Shown piece after piece: positions 1 to 15,000 of a DNA stretch of 64,000 bases. The stretch comes from Mariannaea sp. PMI_226 (lineage: Eukaryota > Ascomycota > Sordariomycetes > Hypocreales > Nectriaceae), in assembly GCA_024336345.1 (NCBI GenBank), contig JANFOG010000004.1:2790001-2854000 (forward strand). Reading direction: 5' to 3'. Both the position numbers and the translations under genes were made by a program. Every line of letters starts with the position of its first letter. Positions within the stretch are counted from its first letter, which is position 1. Below the pieces are notes generated by a model that worked only from the letters and a program-made list of their open reading frames with translations, did not search any database and was not told the origin of the DNA.

Positions 1-3000
1 TGTCGCCTGCACCCTCCTACAAAAATGTCATCGCACACCTCGAGAACGCGTCGTGGGATGCGTCGCGGAATTTTTGGGCCGAATACTTGAGTGATGTTGA
101 GCCTTCCCACTTCCCTGTCCTGGTAGACGGTGGAACCTGTTTTGCACCATCAAGACAAACCTCGACAATGGTCCCTTCTCTAGATGGCAAAGCTATTCTG
201 GATTTCTCCAGAGCATGGGGGGTCAATCCAGCGGTCATCATCCAGGCTGCTTGGGCCATCGTGCTCTCAAAATACACTGGCGCTTCTGTCCCTTCATTTG
301 GATACCTCACTTCGGGGCGAGATTTGCCGATCAAGGGAGTTGACCATATTGTCGGCTCACTCACTGTCACGCTGGCCTCGCGATTCAAACTCGACGCCGA
401 CACCACCATAGTGAAGATGCTACAGAATGGGCAGTCCGACTACCTCCGCAGCTTGCCATACCAGAGATTCCCGTTATCTGAGACGTACAAGGTTCTGAAA
501 CTTGAACAAACGCCTCTTTTCAACACCGCAATTTCTTTCCAAAGAATTAAACAGAAGTCAAGCAAGAAGACCGACGACAAGTTGACGCTGCAGTTCCTCA
601 CCGCCGTTGATCCAACAGATGTAAGCAATGTGAGAACGTGTAGAATAGAAATGAGACTAATTTACCGCAGTATGATATACACATCAGAGTAGCCCAAGGA
701 GGAATGGCCATGCTGATTGAGATGACCTATAGCAACAGTGTCTTGGCCGATGACCAAGCCATCCAAGTTGCCAACTGCCTCAGCAACTGCATCCAGGAGC
801 TCATTAGCAAACCACATAGCACGCTCCGTGACATTGATGTTATCAGCAATGACCAACGGGATCTCATCTGGTCATGGAATGGCAATTCACCTACCGCTGA
901 AGAGACCTGCCTTCACCAACTTATCCTCGACCAGGTAGAATTGAATCCCAACGCCCCGGCAATTTGCTCGTGGGATGGGAATCTCACATACTTGGAGTTG
1001 GACAAGCTTTCTACTATTCTAGCCGTCGAGCTAGCACGTTCTCACACCATTAAAAACACGATAATCCCTCTCTACTTCGACAAGTCACTGTGGTCCATTG
1101 TCGCCATGCTGGCCGTGTTGAAGGTCGGTGCGGCTTTTGTGCCAATCGATCCAGTTCAAGCCCAGAACAGGCGTGAGATCATTATTGGTCAAACCAAAGC
1201 AACCGTAATTCTCGCTTCTGAACACCACGTTGATAGTATCTCACAACCTGGTCGAGTGGTGATTCCTGTCAGCCGAAGCGCTCTCGATGGATTATCCGGT
1301 CAAGAGCATGAAGGGCAGAAGCACATTACTCTGCCAGCCGTCTCGCCAAGCGACGCGGCGTACCTCATCTTCACTTCAGGAAGCACTGGTACCCCCAAAG
1401 GAGTCGTTATACAGCATAGCTCGATAAGCACAAGTTGCCGACATCACGGTGCTGGAATGGGATTCAACCCATCCTATCGCGTTCTTCAATTCGCCTCATT
1501 TACTTTTGACGCCTGCATAATGGAGATCATGACCACTCTCGTCCATGGGGGATGCGTTTGTGTACCTTCTGAGACGCAAAGAACGACAAATCTTGACCAA
1601 ACAATTAAAGACATGAAAGTCAATGGGCTGATGCTAACACCTTCCGTCGCTCGTTTGATTGACGAGAAAGATGTCGGGCGTATGGAGCTCGTCATGTTAG
1701 GAGGCGAGAAAATGCAAGACGACCATTACAGGAAGTGGAAGCACTCAAAGATACTAGTCAATGCTTATGGGCCTGCTGAATGCTCCATCTGCTGCTCACT
1801 TAATCGCTTTTCTGGATATCAGGACCGCACTGACGACATCGGCAATGCGGTCGGATGTGCAACCTGGATTGTTGACCGGGAAGATCCTAATAAGTTGGCG
1901 CCCGTGGGCGCAGTAGGAGAACTTGCCATTGAAGGCCCAATTCTTGCAAAGGGGTACTTGAACGACGAAGAAAAAACTAGAAAAGTATTTGTTGAGAGTC
2001 CTACATGGCTTTCTCGAGGTTCCACACATAGGTCTGGGCGCCAGGGCCGCGTGTACTACACTGGCGATCTGGTGAGATATCGTCCTGGTGGAACAATAGT
2101 TTACGTCGGCCGCAAAGACACGCAAGTCAAGATCCACGGGCAGCGTATTGAGCTCGGCGAGATTGAGCATCAAGTTCATAAATGGGTACCTCAAGCAACA
2201 CAAGCCAAGCAGATTGCAGCCGAAATCTTCACTCCATCCGGTGGTTCCTCTGCTAACCCTTTGCTGGCAGTCTTCGTCTCTCAAAACCAGGCCATAGTCG
2301 AAGACCTATCTTATATAGAAACTGCTCATGGTAAGGTCGCACCTTTCTTCATCTCCTCGGAGGTGGAAGAGATGCTCAGCTCCCACCTTCCAAGCTTCAT
2401 GGTCCCGTCTGTGTTTTTTATCCTAGACAAGTTGCCGATCTCGGCCACTGGTAAGATGGATCGTAAACGAATTCGTGAGATCGGCATGTGTCTTTCGAGA
2501 CAGCAGATCAGAGACCTTTGGAGGACTTCACAAGATAAGAAACACAGGCCTAAGACAGAAGTCGAACGGAGCTTACAGGAGCTCTGGGCGAAGGTTTTGA
2601 ACATTGACCCTGCCACAATTGGCCCAGACGACAGCTTCTTCCGTCTTGGAGGCGACTCCATTACAGCCATGCAGATTTCCTCTAGTGCCCGTTCGCTTAA
2701 ATGGAATCTCTCGTCAGGAGATATCCTCAAGTTGAAGACTATTGCAAAGCTAGCTCGACGCCTTGAGGAGACCGGTCCCAACCTCACCTTTCCCACAGCA
2801 CAGACGGCAGAAGTGGAAATAGACAAAGCCTTCGACCTGACGCCCATCCAGCAACTATACGCACATGTTCAGGGTGAAATTTCAAACTCATCTTTTGATC
2901 AGGCCTTTTTTCTACACCTCGCAAAGCCTGTCAAATTTTCCACGTTCGAAGATGCACTCAGCCTTCTCTCAGAGCGTCATTGTATGCTGAGAAGTCGGTA

Positions 3001-6000
3001 TCGCAGGGACGCCGATAACCGATGGCGCCAGCGCATTGTTGCCAACAACCACGAACATGGCAGTTTCATCGCTAGGCACATCAAAACGGACGATGCATCT
3101 GAGATCACATCCGCTATCTGCCAGGTCCGTGATGAAATCGACATTGTTAATGGGCCGATTATGGGGGCTGTGATGATCTCAGGCAGTGAACGCATGTCTA
3201 TCTGCCTGGCCATTCATCACTTTGCCGTTGATCTTGTTTCGTGGAGAATAATACTGCAAGAGTTGGAGTGCATATTCCTCTCGCATCCTCTTCCTCCAAT
3301 TCCGACAATACACTTCCAGTCGTGGTCAAAAATGCAGTCAACCTATGTGCAAAATAGCCTGAGGAGCGAATCCAAAGCGCCCTTCGATCTACGTCCGACC
3401 CAACTGGAATATTGGGGAATTGAGCCATCGCAGTTGATATTTGCACATACTCGAACAGAAAGTTTCGTCCTATCTCAGGACGTCACAGCTGCTCTTTTGG
3501 ACACTTGCAATACGACATTCAGCACGAAGCCCATTGAACTTCTAATCTCCGCTCTCATATACTCTTTCAGTATTACCTTCACCGATCGCGAATGTCCTGC
3601 AATCTTCAATGAGACACATGGTCGTCAAGTCTGGGATGACAGCGTCGACATCTCTCGAACGGTAGGATGGTTCACATCCATCTTCCCCGTCCAAACCTCG
3701 GTTCAACCTGCCATGGACCTGCATACAGTCATTCGCGAATGCAAGGACTGTATGCGGAGTTTTAGCAATAGTGGTTGGTCCTATTTTGCATCCCAATTCC
3801 ACGATGAAGATACCTTGTCAATCTTTCAGTCCCAGTTCCCAGCCGAGATCTTGTTCAACTACCTAGGTATCTATCAGCAACTGGAGCGCAAGGATGCCTT
3901 CTTTAAGAAGTTCAGCATGGATAATTGCGAGCCTGCCTCGGCTGGCAATGTCAATCGATTCGCTGCCTTTGACGTCTCGTGCGTTATCGAAGGCGGAAAG
4001 GCACACATGTCTTTGATGTATCATCCTGCCATGAAACACAAGGAACGTATCTTCAAATGGGTGCGCAACTATGAGCAGACATTGATACACATGTCAAACA
4101 TTCTCGGACGAGGTGCAGATAGACAATGGACACTGACCGACTTCCCGATGTCTCTGACCTCGTACTCTGATCTCGAAGAATTTCAGGATGTCATTGTTCC
4201 TTCTCTAGGTCTCACCCGTGATAACATCGAGGACGTCTTCCCCTGTTCACCTATGCAGCAAGGCCTTCTGGCTAGCCAGGCCAAAGATTCAAGCACCTAT
4301 CGACCTTTCTTTGTCTTTGAGCTCTGCACAAAATCCGGAGCCAGAGTTGACACAAATCATGTTCGACAAGCCTGGAAAACCGTTGTCTCTCGGTGTGATA
4401 TTTTACGTGCCTTGTTGATCAACAGTATTCCTGGGAGCAGTCGATTCCACCATGTAGTGTTGAAGAACTCAGAACCGGGCATCTCCTACTTTGAGCTCTC
4501 AGCTCAACACGTCTCTATTGACGATTTCTTGGCTCATTACGACCCAAATGATATGCATCCGTCGTCTCCCCAACACCACCTTTCAATTTGCCAGCTCACC
4601 AATGGAAAGGTCTTTCTGTGTTTGTATTTCAATCACGCAATCATTGATGCTGATTCACGGGGGACACTGCTCAGAGCATTTGAGTCCGTATATCTCGGTC
4701 ATGAAGACCTTCAAGTCACTTCCTATAAGAATTTCATCTCCTATCTCGAACACCAATCACAGGAGGAAGCAATTCGGTATTGGTCTACATACTTGGAAGG
4801 CGTCAGCCCTTGTATTTTTCCTGCGATGGCTGACGAATCACTTCTATCCGATGTTCCTCGGCAAGGAGCTGTGAAGGTACCTGGGCTTGATGCCAAGGCT
4901 CTCAATCGTTTCTGTCAACAATGGGAGCTAACACCAGCTGTACTGATCCAACTGGCCTGGGGTTTGGTCATCACTCGATACCTAGGCTCTGTGTCTGCCT
5001 GTTTTGGTAGTCTTTCTTCAGGACGACACATACCAATAGAGGACGCCGCCACAATCATTGGACCCCTTATCACCATGCAGACCACAAGGGTTGATTTGGA
5101 AAAAGGTAAGACCGTGATCGAGACCCTCAAGACTATCCATCAAAACAACCTGCATAGTCTCTCGTATCAATCCTTCCCACTTAGTCGAATTCACAAACTC
5201 CTTGGCCTTAGTTCTTCCAGTCTTTTCAACACAATTGTTTCCGTCCAACGAATAGTTGATAGACGGGCTGCTGTCGGTGAAGCATTGGACTTTAAGTTCC
5301 AGGCTGGCTACGATCCGACTGAAGTAAGAACCCCTGTCCTCCTCACCGTATCAGAAACTAACAATCGACAACAGTATGACATATCTCTCAATGCGGTTTA
5401 TGGTACTGACTTTTTTGAAATCGACCTGACCTTCTTATCTAAATGCCTATCCCATCCTCAGGCTGTGCGGTTATCCAAAGTCCTCAGCCATGCGATCAAT
5501 ACATTGGTTGCATTTCCCAATGAGTCGATCGACAATCTTGAAGTTATGACAAGAGAAGAGAAACAGCAAATATTCTCTTGGAATGAGACAGTTCCTCCGT
5601 CCATCGAGAGACCTTTGCATGAAATCATTGGAGAACACGTGCAAACCCGTCCTGAAGCAGTCGCGGTGTGTGCATGGGACGGGCAGCTCACATATTCACA
5701 GCTTGATGAGCTGTCGGATCGACTTGCTTTTCATTTACTTGAACTTGGTATCGTACCAGGTGATCTGGTGTCTCTCTGCTTTGAAAAGTCTATGTGGGCT
5801 GTGGTTGCTGTCTTGGCTACCCTAAAGACTGGTGCCGGGTTCTCGCCTCTTGACCCTTCTCAACCATCGCAACGCAAGGGCTATTTGATCTCTGCATGTG
5901 ATTCCAAAGTTATCCTTACTTCCCAAGGGTGTGATAATCTCATCCATCAACCAGAGCGGCATATAATCCCTGTCTCAGCGGCTACTCTTAATAGCTTCTC

Positions 6001-9000
6001 CCCACTGGCAGACAAGGCCGTACTACCTAAGGCCAACTTGAATGATTCGGCCTATATCATGTGGACATCTGGTAGCACCGGATTGCCTAAGGGCGTGATG
6101 ATTAGCCATCGGTCAGCCAGCTCCGGTTGTACCCATCACGGGAAACACGTCGGCATTGGTCCTAACACCAGGACACTTCAATTTGCTTCTTACATCTTTG
6201 ATATCTCCATTTTTGAGCTCCTGACGACAATGGTACACGGTGGCTGCATCTGTATTCCATCTGAAGATGAAAGATCAAACAACGTTGGCCATGCTATTCG
6301 AAAGTACCGTGTCAATATAGCAATGATCACCCCATCGGTTGCTCGTCTCATCAATCCCGAAGATCTACGGAATTTCGACCGTTTCATCCTCTCTGGTGAA
6401 GCTGTTAACCCCTCGGACAAAGAAGCGGTTTCTGAAGTCACCAACTACGTAAATGCATATGGCCCAGCTGAAACAACGGTTTTATGTGCTATCACAGACC
6501 CGGCTCGACCTCCTAGTCGGCATGACAACATCGGACGCATGGTAGGGTCGTGTGGCTGGATTGTTAGTCCCCAAGACCCCTCCATCCTGGCTCCAATTGG
6601 TGCCGTAGGGGAGCTGGTGGTAGAGGGGCCTATTATTGCCGAAGGCTACTTGAAAAATGAGAAGGCTACAGCCAGTGCGTTCATTGAAGACCCCCAATGG
6701 TTGGTCTCGGGAGCGGACGGCCATGCTGGCCGTCAAGGTCGCATGTACAGAACAGGTGATCTCGTCCGCTATAGTGAAGATGGAAGCCTTATCTATGTCG
6801 GACGGCGCGATGCACAGACGAAGATTCATGGTCAACGGATTGAGCTTGGCGAAGTTGAAACCCAGGTTCAACTGTTGCTTCCGGAGAGGTGTGAAATTCG
6901 TCGAGTTGCGGCAGAAGTTATCAAACCAGGTGGAGGCGGGAATCCAGTGCTCGTTGTCTTTGCAGAAATGGAAGCTGCCGGTGAAGGTGAGACGAATGAC
7001 GTTCTCCCAGTGAGACTCTTCGCTGTGCCATCCGAGATGGAGGCCCAGCTCACCCGAGCCCTACCAAGTTACATGTTACCTTCTATTTACTTCAGCCTGA
7101 CAAAAATGCCTACAACTATCTCGGGGAAGACGGATCGCAAAAAGCTTCGCGAAATCGGCGCCAGCTTGTCTGCTGACATGATTGTCGAACTGCGTGCGCA
7201 ATCGGTGGGCAAGAAACGGCAACCAACAACTCAACTGGAATTGAAGCTACAAAAACTCTGGGCTGATGTCCTCCAAATCACCTCTTCTAGAATTGGCCTC
7301 GATGACAACTTCTTTGGTCTTGGGGGAGATTCACTTGCGGCAATGAAACTGGTCTGGGTCACTCGGCAACACAATATTCTTCTCTCCGTTGCGGAAATCT
7401 TTCAACAACCTAAGCTCTCTGCCATGAGCAAAATTGCCATTGAGGAAGAAGATTCTGCCGTTGGCCAGATGAAACCATTCTCTTTGCTTGGTATTGCAGC
7501 TGAGGAGACTTTTAGATATCGCATGCAAGTGTCTGCTTTATGTGGCGTCGACGAGCATGTTGTTGAGGATATTTATCCCTGTACGCCATTGCAAGAAGGC
7601 CTCATGGCACTCACTTCAAAAAGACCAGGAGATTATATTCTTCAGTCCGTACTAAAACTCTCTCCTATCGTGGATCTGAATCGCTTTCGTTCCGCCTGGG
7701 ACGAGGCGGTTCGACTGTTGCCCATCCTTCGCACTCGCATCGTACAACACGAAGAACTTGGTCTCCTCCAGGTTGTTCTCAAAGAAAACGTCAAATGGAC
7801 TGAGTCAACTGATCTGAATCATTATATAAAAACTGAGAAATTGTCTGCTATGAACCTTGGCGAGCCACTCAGGCGCTTTGCAATGGTTCATAATGCCGCC
7901 TCTCACGACCGCTGGTTTGTCTGGACCATCCACCATGCCTTGTATGACGGCGTGTCCCTGTCTCTCGTACTGGATTTGGTGCGAAAGCTTTACTATAGAG
8001 AGAAAGTTGCCAGGATACCTCAATATTCGCTCTTCGTTCGGAGCATCATTGGCCAGAACAGCAAGCGCACTGATGAGTTCTGGCGAGATCTGCTTCAAGG
8101 TTACCGTTCTACCGCCTTCCCCGTCCTCCCATCATCAATCAAAGAGCCCAGAGCAAATTCAGAACTCAAAAGCCAGTGGAAACTATCATCAATTTTGCAT
8201 CAAAACGTTACTATGGCATCATTGATTCGCGCTGCTTGGGCTATTGTTGCCTATAGTCGGTCCGGGACATCGGACGTGCTCTTTGGCGCAACACTATCGG
8301 GCAGGACGGCAAATGTTCCGGGGATTCGTGAGATGATCGGACCAACCATTGCAACCGTGCCGATTCGAGTCCGTGTCAGCCCAGATAGGCTTGTTTCTGA
8401 CTATCTTCAGGAAGTGCAAGACTGTGCAACTAAAATGATGGCGCATGAGCAAATTGGACTACAGAATATCACCAAACTTGGTCAAATCGCGAGCCAGGAT
8501 TGCTCTTTTCAGAGCCTGCTCAATATTCAAAGTGCAGAAGAAGGTGTGAAGAAGGAAGCGGGATTCGGCACTTGGCTTAAGACAGCTGGCGCTCAGTCGT
8601 TCAGTACGTATGCCATTACACTGGATTTCCTCGTAAGCCGAGACAGTGTCACAGTCACCGCAAACTTTGATAATCATGTCGTGTCTCACTGGCAGATGAA
8701 CAAGATTTTAGAACAGCTCAATTTTGTCATGGACGAACTCGCCAATGCTTCTGCAGCAAAGAGGCTGAAGGATATCCCTAGCCTCACGACGAATGACGAG
8801 CAAGAGATCTGGACTTGGAATTCCACCGTTCCTGAGACTTCGAACAAGTGTTTCCATCATCTTTTTGAAGATTGGGCACACATAAATCCTGATAACTTGG
8901 CAATTGATTCATGGGATGGTCAATTCACTTACAAACAGCTTAATTCGTTGTCGTTACAACTGGCACGCCAACTGATAGGTTCCGGACTCAAGCCCAAAGA

Positions 9001-12000
9001 CATTGTTCCTCTCTGCTTCGAAAAGACTCGTTGGTCCTCTGTTGCCATGATTGCTGTTCTCAGAGCTGGTGGAACTATTTTGATGCTTGATCCTACACAT
9101 CCCGAAGCACGCCTTCGCGGGATTGTTCAACAAGCAGGGTCGAATATCATCATCACGGAGTCGGCTCATATATCCGTCACGGCGAATCTTGTAGAAACCG
9201 TCATTTTTCTTGGGTCTGACAACGTTCCTGACACTTGTGCTGACGATCCCTTACCATTCATTGACCCAGGTTGGAATATGTATGCAGTGTTTACATCTGG
9301 CAGTACTGGCCGCCCGAAGGGCGTCCTCGTTTCCCATAGGGCGTTCTGCTCTGCGGTATTGCATCAGGCAAAGAAGTTTGGTCTTACCCCTATGTCTCGT
9401 GTTTTTGATCTCTCATCTCCTATCTTCGACCTCTTCATTTGGAACACCACCGCAACTCTCGCAACGGGTGCCTGCCTTTGCGTGCCCTCAGAGGAAGGTA
9501 GAAGTGGCGACCTCATGAGCGCATTTCAAGCAGCCCAGCCAAGTTTTGTGATCCTTACTCCATCTCTGGCTCGTCTACTGGATCCTTCGCGATTACCTTT
9601 CTTGGAGGTTTTAGGAATGGCCGGTGAAGCTTCTACCCAGACAGACATGGAAAGGTGGTGGGATTACGTCAGGGTTATGAATTGCTACGGACCTTCAGAA
9701 TGTACGGCAATGAGCATTCTCAATTTCAAACCAGATGATGCCTTGCACGCCTTGCGTATTGGTAAAGGATCTGGAGTAAACACCTGGGTCGTTGACCCCG
9801 AGAACCCCAACAGATTGCTCCCAATTGGTGTTCCGGGAGAAATCCTCCTTGAAGGCCCTCTTCTGGGCAATGGCTACCTTGGGGATCCAATAAGAACCTC
9901 GAAAATATTCATCGAAAGCCCCAATTGGCTACAGAGAGGCACTTCAAGAGTACCTGGACGTCCTGGCTGTGTCTACAGAACAGGTGATTTAGGATATTAC
10001 AACTCTGACGGCACTATAACATACCTTGGCCGCAAAGATACGCAAATCAAGATTCGAGGACAGCGGGTTGAACTTGGTGAGATTGAATACCATCTTCACT
10101 CATGCATGCCATTGGCAACTCAAGCGAAGCAACTCGCTGCAGAGGTCATCATTCCTTCAGGCCAAGATCAGCCGATGCTTGCCGTGTTCCTCGCCTTGTC
10201 CGGAGTCTCAGATGATTACAGTCGCGTCGCTCATGACGGCCTTGTGGCTTATGCAATACCTGAGGACGTGGAAGAGAAGCTCTCTGCGTGTCTTCCTAGC
10301 TACATGATCCCGACAATATACTTCGTCATGCGTGAGCGAGTTGTAACGCCGACTGGAAAAACAGACAGAAAGAGTCTTCGAGAGGCAGCCGCCAAGTTCT
10401 CTGCTCAGGAGCTTGCGAGTCTTTGTAAAGATGCACAGGGTGAAAGCCGCAAGCCTTCAACTGACATTGAGAGCAAACTACAGAAGCTGTGGGCTCGAGT
10501 TTTGAACATCACTCAAGATACCGTGGGAATGCAAGATAGTTTCTTTCGTCTTGGAGGTGATTCCATCACCGCTATGCAGATCTCTTCGGCGGCACGACTT
10601 CTTGATTTGAAAATATCCACTCGGGATATCCTCCAAAAAAAGACTATTGCTCGACTAGCTCAGCAAGTCTCAGTGGTGCGATCGCTTGACCTCTCAGTAG
10701 TTGCTGGCCACGAAGAGCTCGACTCGGACTTCGGCCTGACTCCTATCCAAAAACTGTACCTGGAACACCAAGACGATCCCACTGTTTGCTTCGACCAGCA
10801 CATGTATCTCAGGCTGAGAACTACTACTTCTTTCACACGAATTAATGAAGTTATCCGAGCAATCATTGACCGACATCCTATGCTCCGGGCTCGTTTCTCC
10901 AGAAACAGTCAGGGAATATGGATGCAACGTGTAGTCGCAAGCTCAGACAAAGACCTGATGTCTCTCTATGTCAAACCAACCAACTCTTCAGATATTCAAA
11001 GGGCCATCATTCAAGCTCGTGGAGGACTGGATATTGAAGAGGGCCCAATGATCAGTGCAGCGTTCTTCGATGGGAAAGATACCCAATCCCTCTTTTTGTC
11101 CATTCACCACTTGGTGGTTGATGTGGTATCATGGCGAGTTCTCTTGGAAGAGGCTGAGAATTTCCTTGCCACTCATCCTGTTGGCCCTGTTCCATGCTTG
11201 AGCTTCCAGAGGTGGCAAACCCTGCAGTCGAAGAAAATCGAAGAGAATTTCGATCCCAAGACTGTTGGACCTGTCCAGGTTCGACCTCCACAGCTGTCAT
11301 ATTGGGGAGTATCCTCAACACGCGTCCTCATGAGAAATGTCAATATGCACAGCTTCAGCCTTGATAAGGATACGACTAGTCTGCTCCTTGGAGATTGCAA
11401 TAATGCTTTTAACACTCGTCCAATTGAGCTCTTAATTGCCGGTCTATTGCATTCATTCTCCACTATCTTCCCTGAGCGTTCCATGCCCACGCTTTTCAAT
11501 GAATCACATGGACGTGAGGTTTGGCATGATGACCTTGACCTCTCTCGAACAATCGGCTGGTTTACAAGTATGATGCCGGTCCAGCTAACTCGCGATAAGT
11601 ACCAACATGTCCGGGATGTTATTCGCGAGGTCAAGGATTGCGTCCGAAGCTTTCCCCATAACGGTTGGGCGTTCTTTGCTTCGAGGTTCCGTGACGATAA
11701 AACTTTCAAGTCATTCATGTCGCAGTTTCCGGCGGAGGTTACTTTCAATTACCTTGGCATGGTGCAGCAGCTTGAGCGTGCTGATTCACTTTTGACTCCC
11801 CTTGCTCTGCCCGACGGCACCAACCCTGACTCTGCAGGCGATTTGAATCGCTTCGCACTATTCGAATTCTCTATTTCTGTCACGTCTGGAAATGCCAACA
11901 TATGCCTCGTATATGACAAGTCACTCAAGCACCAGAAACGGATATCATCTTGGGTCGAGCAGTATAGAGCAACCCTCGTGGAAATGGGCGATGTGCTGTC

Positions 12001-15000
12001 GAACATGGCTCTCGAGTGGTCCCTCAGCGATTTTCCGCTAGTCTTCAACAAATATGAGGACATTGACCACTTTCAAAGCTCTGTACTCCCCGATCTAGGC
12101 CTTAAAATAGATCAAGTCGAAGATATTTTCCCCTGTTCAGCTATGCAAGAAGCCATTCTAACGACCCAAAGTCGCGACCCCGAAATGTATCGCACTTGTA
12201 GTGTCTTTGAGGTTGTTTCCAATCGGCAAACACCCGTAGATATTGAGAGACTGCAGTTATCATGGAAAACTGTGGTACGAAAACATTCACTGCTACGTGC
12301 TCAATTCGTCAACAAACTACCGGGAATTAGTTCTAGGCCCCATCACATCGTCTTGAAAGACCCGGAGCCGAGCATCTCCGTGTTCACAAGTAGGGCAGAG
12401 GTCCCAATGACTGTCGCCCTATTTCGGGATCACTATAACCCCATTGCGGATCACTCCAATAAACTTCAACACCACCTCTCCATCTGCTCATTGCCCGACG
12501 GTAGAGTCTTCATTGGCATAGAGATCAACCACGTTATCCAAGATGGCCACTCTCTCAGTCTCATGATGCACGATTTCCTCAGAGCTTATGAAGAAGATAT
12601 CCATTCTTATGGAGCCCCATACAAAAATCTCATCTCGTTTCTGGAATCCCAATCCCAGGATGAGGCGCGACAGTATTGGGCGGATTGCCTTAAGGACGCC
12701 AAGCCCTGCTTGTTCCCAACCATGGTAGACTTGGCTCCAGAACAGCAGCCCCAGCAAGGACATAACTCAGTCTTAGTGCCTAGTATCGACTCTAAGAAGT
12801 TTCATCACTTCTGTAAGTCCTGGGAAGTCTCGCCTGCCACCGTTATTCAAACTGCTTGGGCCCTCGTCTTAAACAGATACACGGGTTCAGATTCACCTTG
12901 TTTTGGTAACCTCTCGTCAGGACGGGATCTTCCCATTGACGAAATCAACGAAATATTTGGACCTTTCATTGGCATGCTCACGTTCTCAGTCGTCCTGAAG
13001 GAGAACCAGACTGTTCATGCCACTCTAAAGACTATTCAAGCTCATGGAGCCAACAGCCTCTCTTACCAAACGTTCCCATTGGTAGAAGTCCACAAAGAAC
13101 TTGGAATTGGTCCATCTGGTCTGTTTAATACAGCTCTTTCTATCCAACGCGTCACGGAAGAGAGTTTAGCATCTGATTACGGCATCACGTTGAGCCAGCA
13201 AGAAACGCTGGATCCTTCTGATGTAGGTTCTCTCCTTCTTCTCAATCTCTTAAAATATGCTCACAGTTCATCCACTAGTTCGATATCACGGTTAATGCCT
13301 CGCATAGCAGCACAAAGGTCGAGATCAAATTGACATTCCGTAATAAATGTTTGACAATGAGTCAAGGTGAGCGATTAGCTCATTGCTTCAGCAGAGCGAT
13401 CATGAAAATCATTTCCGAACCGCAATCCCAGGTTCAGGCACTTGATATCATAGCTCCGGAAGACCACTCTCAGATATGGTTATGGAATCGCTCACTGCCT
13501 TGCGCTATTGAGAGATCCATGTCAGAACTGATCACCGACCAAGCGCTCACCCGTCCCTCGGCCATCGCCGCCCACTCATGGGATGGCACACTGACATACT
13601 TAGAACTCAATCGTCTCGCTACGCGACTTGCTCATCACCTACTTCAATTTGGAATTGGTGCTGAATCCCTTGTGCCGATATGCTTTGAGAAAACACTGTG
13701 GACTATTGTATCCATGATGGCGATTTTCAAGGCTGGCGGTGCCTTTGTCCCAATTGATCCATCCCAGGGAAGTACTCGACGGGAGCAAATCCTGAACTGC
13801 TGTAATTCCAAGGTCATTGTGGCTTCCGAAAAATACAGCAGTTTATTCTCAAATGACAGTCGTCGCACTGTTGTCGAGGTCAGCTCGAACGCCATACGCA
13901 AGCTCCCAGCCTTCGAGGCCACAAGAGAACTCCCACTCTCAAGCCCATCAAATGCGGCGTACGTCTTGTTCACTTCTGGTAGCACTGGAATACCGAAAGG
14001 AGTTGTCATTGAACAAAGGGCTATGAGCTCGGGTTGTACCTACCATGGCAGCAGATTGGGGTTCAGTCCACAGAGTCGCGTCTTCCAGTTTGCTTCTTAC
14101 ACTTTCGACGCCAGCATTCTTGAGATATTTACAACCTTGATGTACGGAGGGTGTATATGTATTCCTTCCGACGAAGATCGAATGAGCAAGCTAAACGATA
14201 GCATCCGCGCATTGCATGCAAACACACTCCTCCTCACCCCATCGGTTGCTCGTCTCCTTGAATCTGCTGCTCTCGAAACTGTGGATCACATCTTGCTAGG
14301 AGGGGAAGCTATCACGCGAGCAGACTATGCCAGCATCACCAATCGTGGCAAACATGTCAAAATTACCAATGCCTACGGACCGACTGAGGCTACCGTCTGC
14401 TGTAACCTCGAATGCGCTGATACACTCCCACGCGCTCCAGATAGCATCGGTACTGCAGTTGGATCTTGCAGTTGGGTAGTGTGCCCAACAAATCACAACG
14501 CCCTTTCTCCATTGGGCGCCATTGGCGAGCTACTTATTGAAGGTCCTATTTTGGCTCGAGGATACCTGAAGGATGAAGAGAAAACTGCCGCGGCATTCAT
14601 CGAGAATCCTCTATGGTTGAAAGCACCGAAACAGGGGGCTCGTCGTGGCAGACTCTACAAGACGGGTGACCTAGTCCGGTATCATACAGATGGCGGCTTG
14701 ATTTTTATTGGCCGCAAAGACAATCAGATCAAGATCAATGGGCAACGCGTTGAGCTTGGTGAAATCGAGTATCATGTTCAGCATTATCTCCCCTCCTCTT
14801 GGGATACCAAACAGCTTGCAGCAGAGATCATCATTCCAGCGAATGGGAGTCCAACACTCGCTATCTTCCTTCAGATAGGGGGCAGTCTATTCCTGAGCCA
14901 CAACACTGAGAAAACGACTATTCTCTCTGTTCCAGCTGAGTTTGGCGAGCGTTTGGCTAAGCATCTCCCTACCTACATGCTACCAAGCATATATTTTGGC

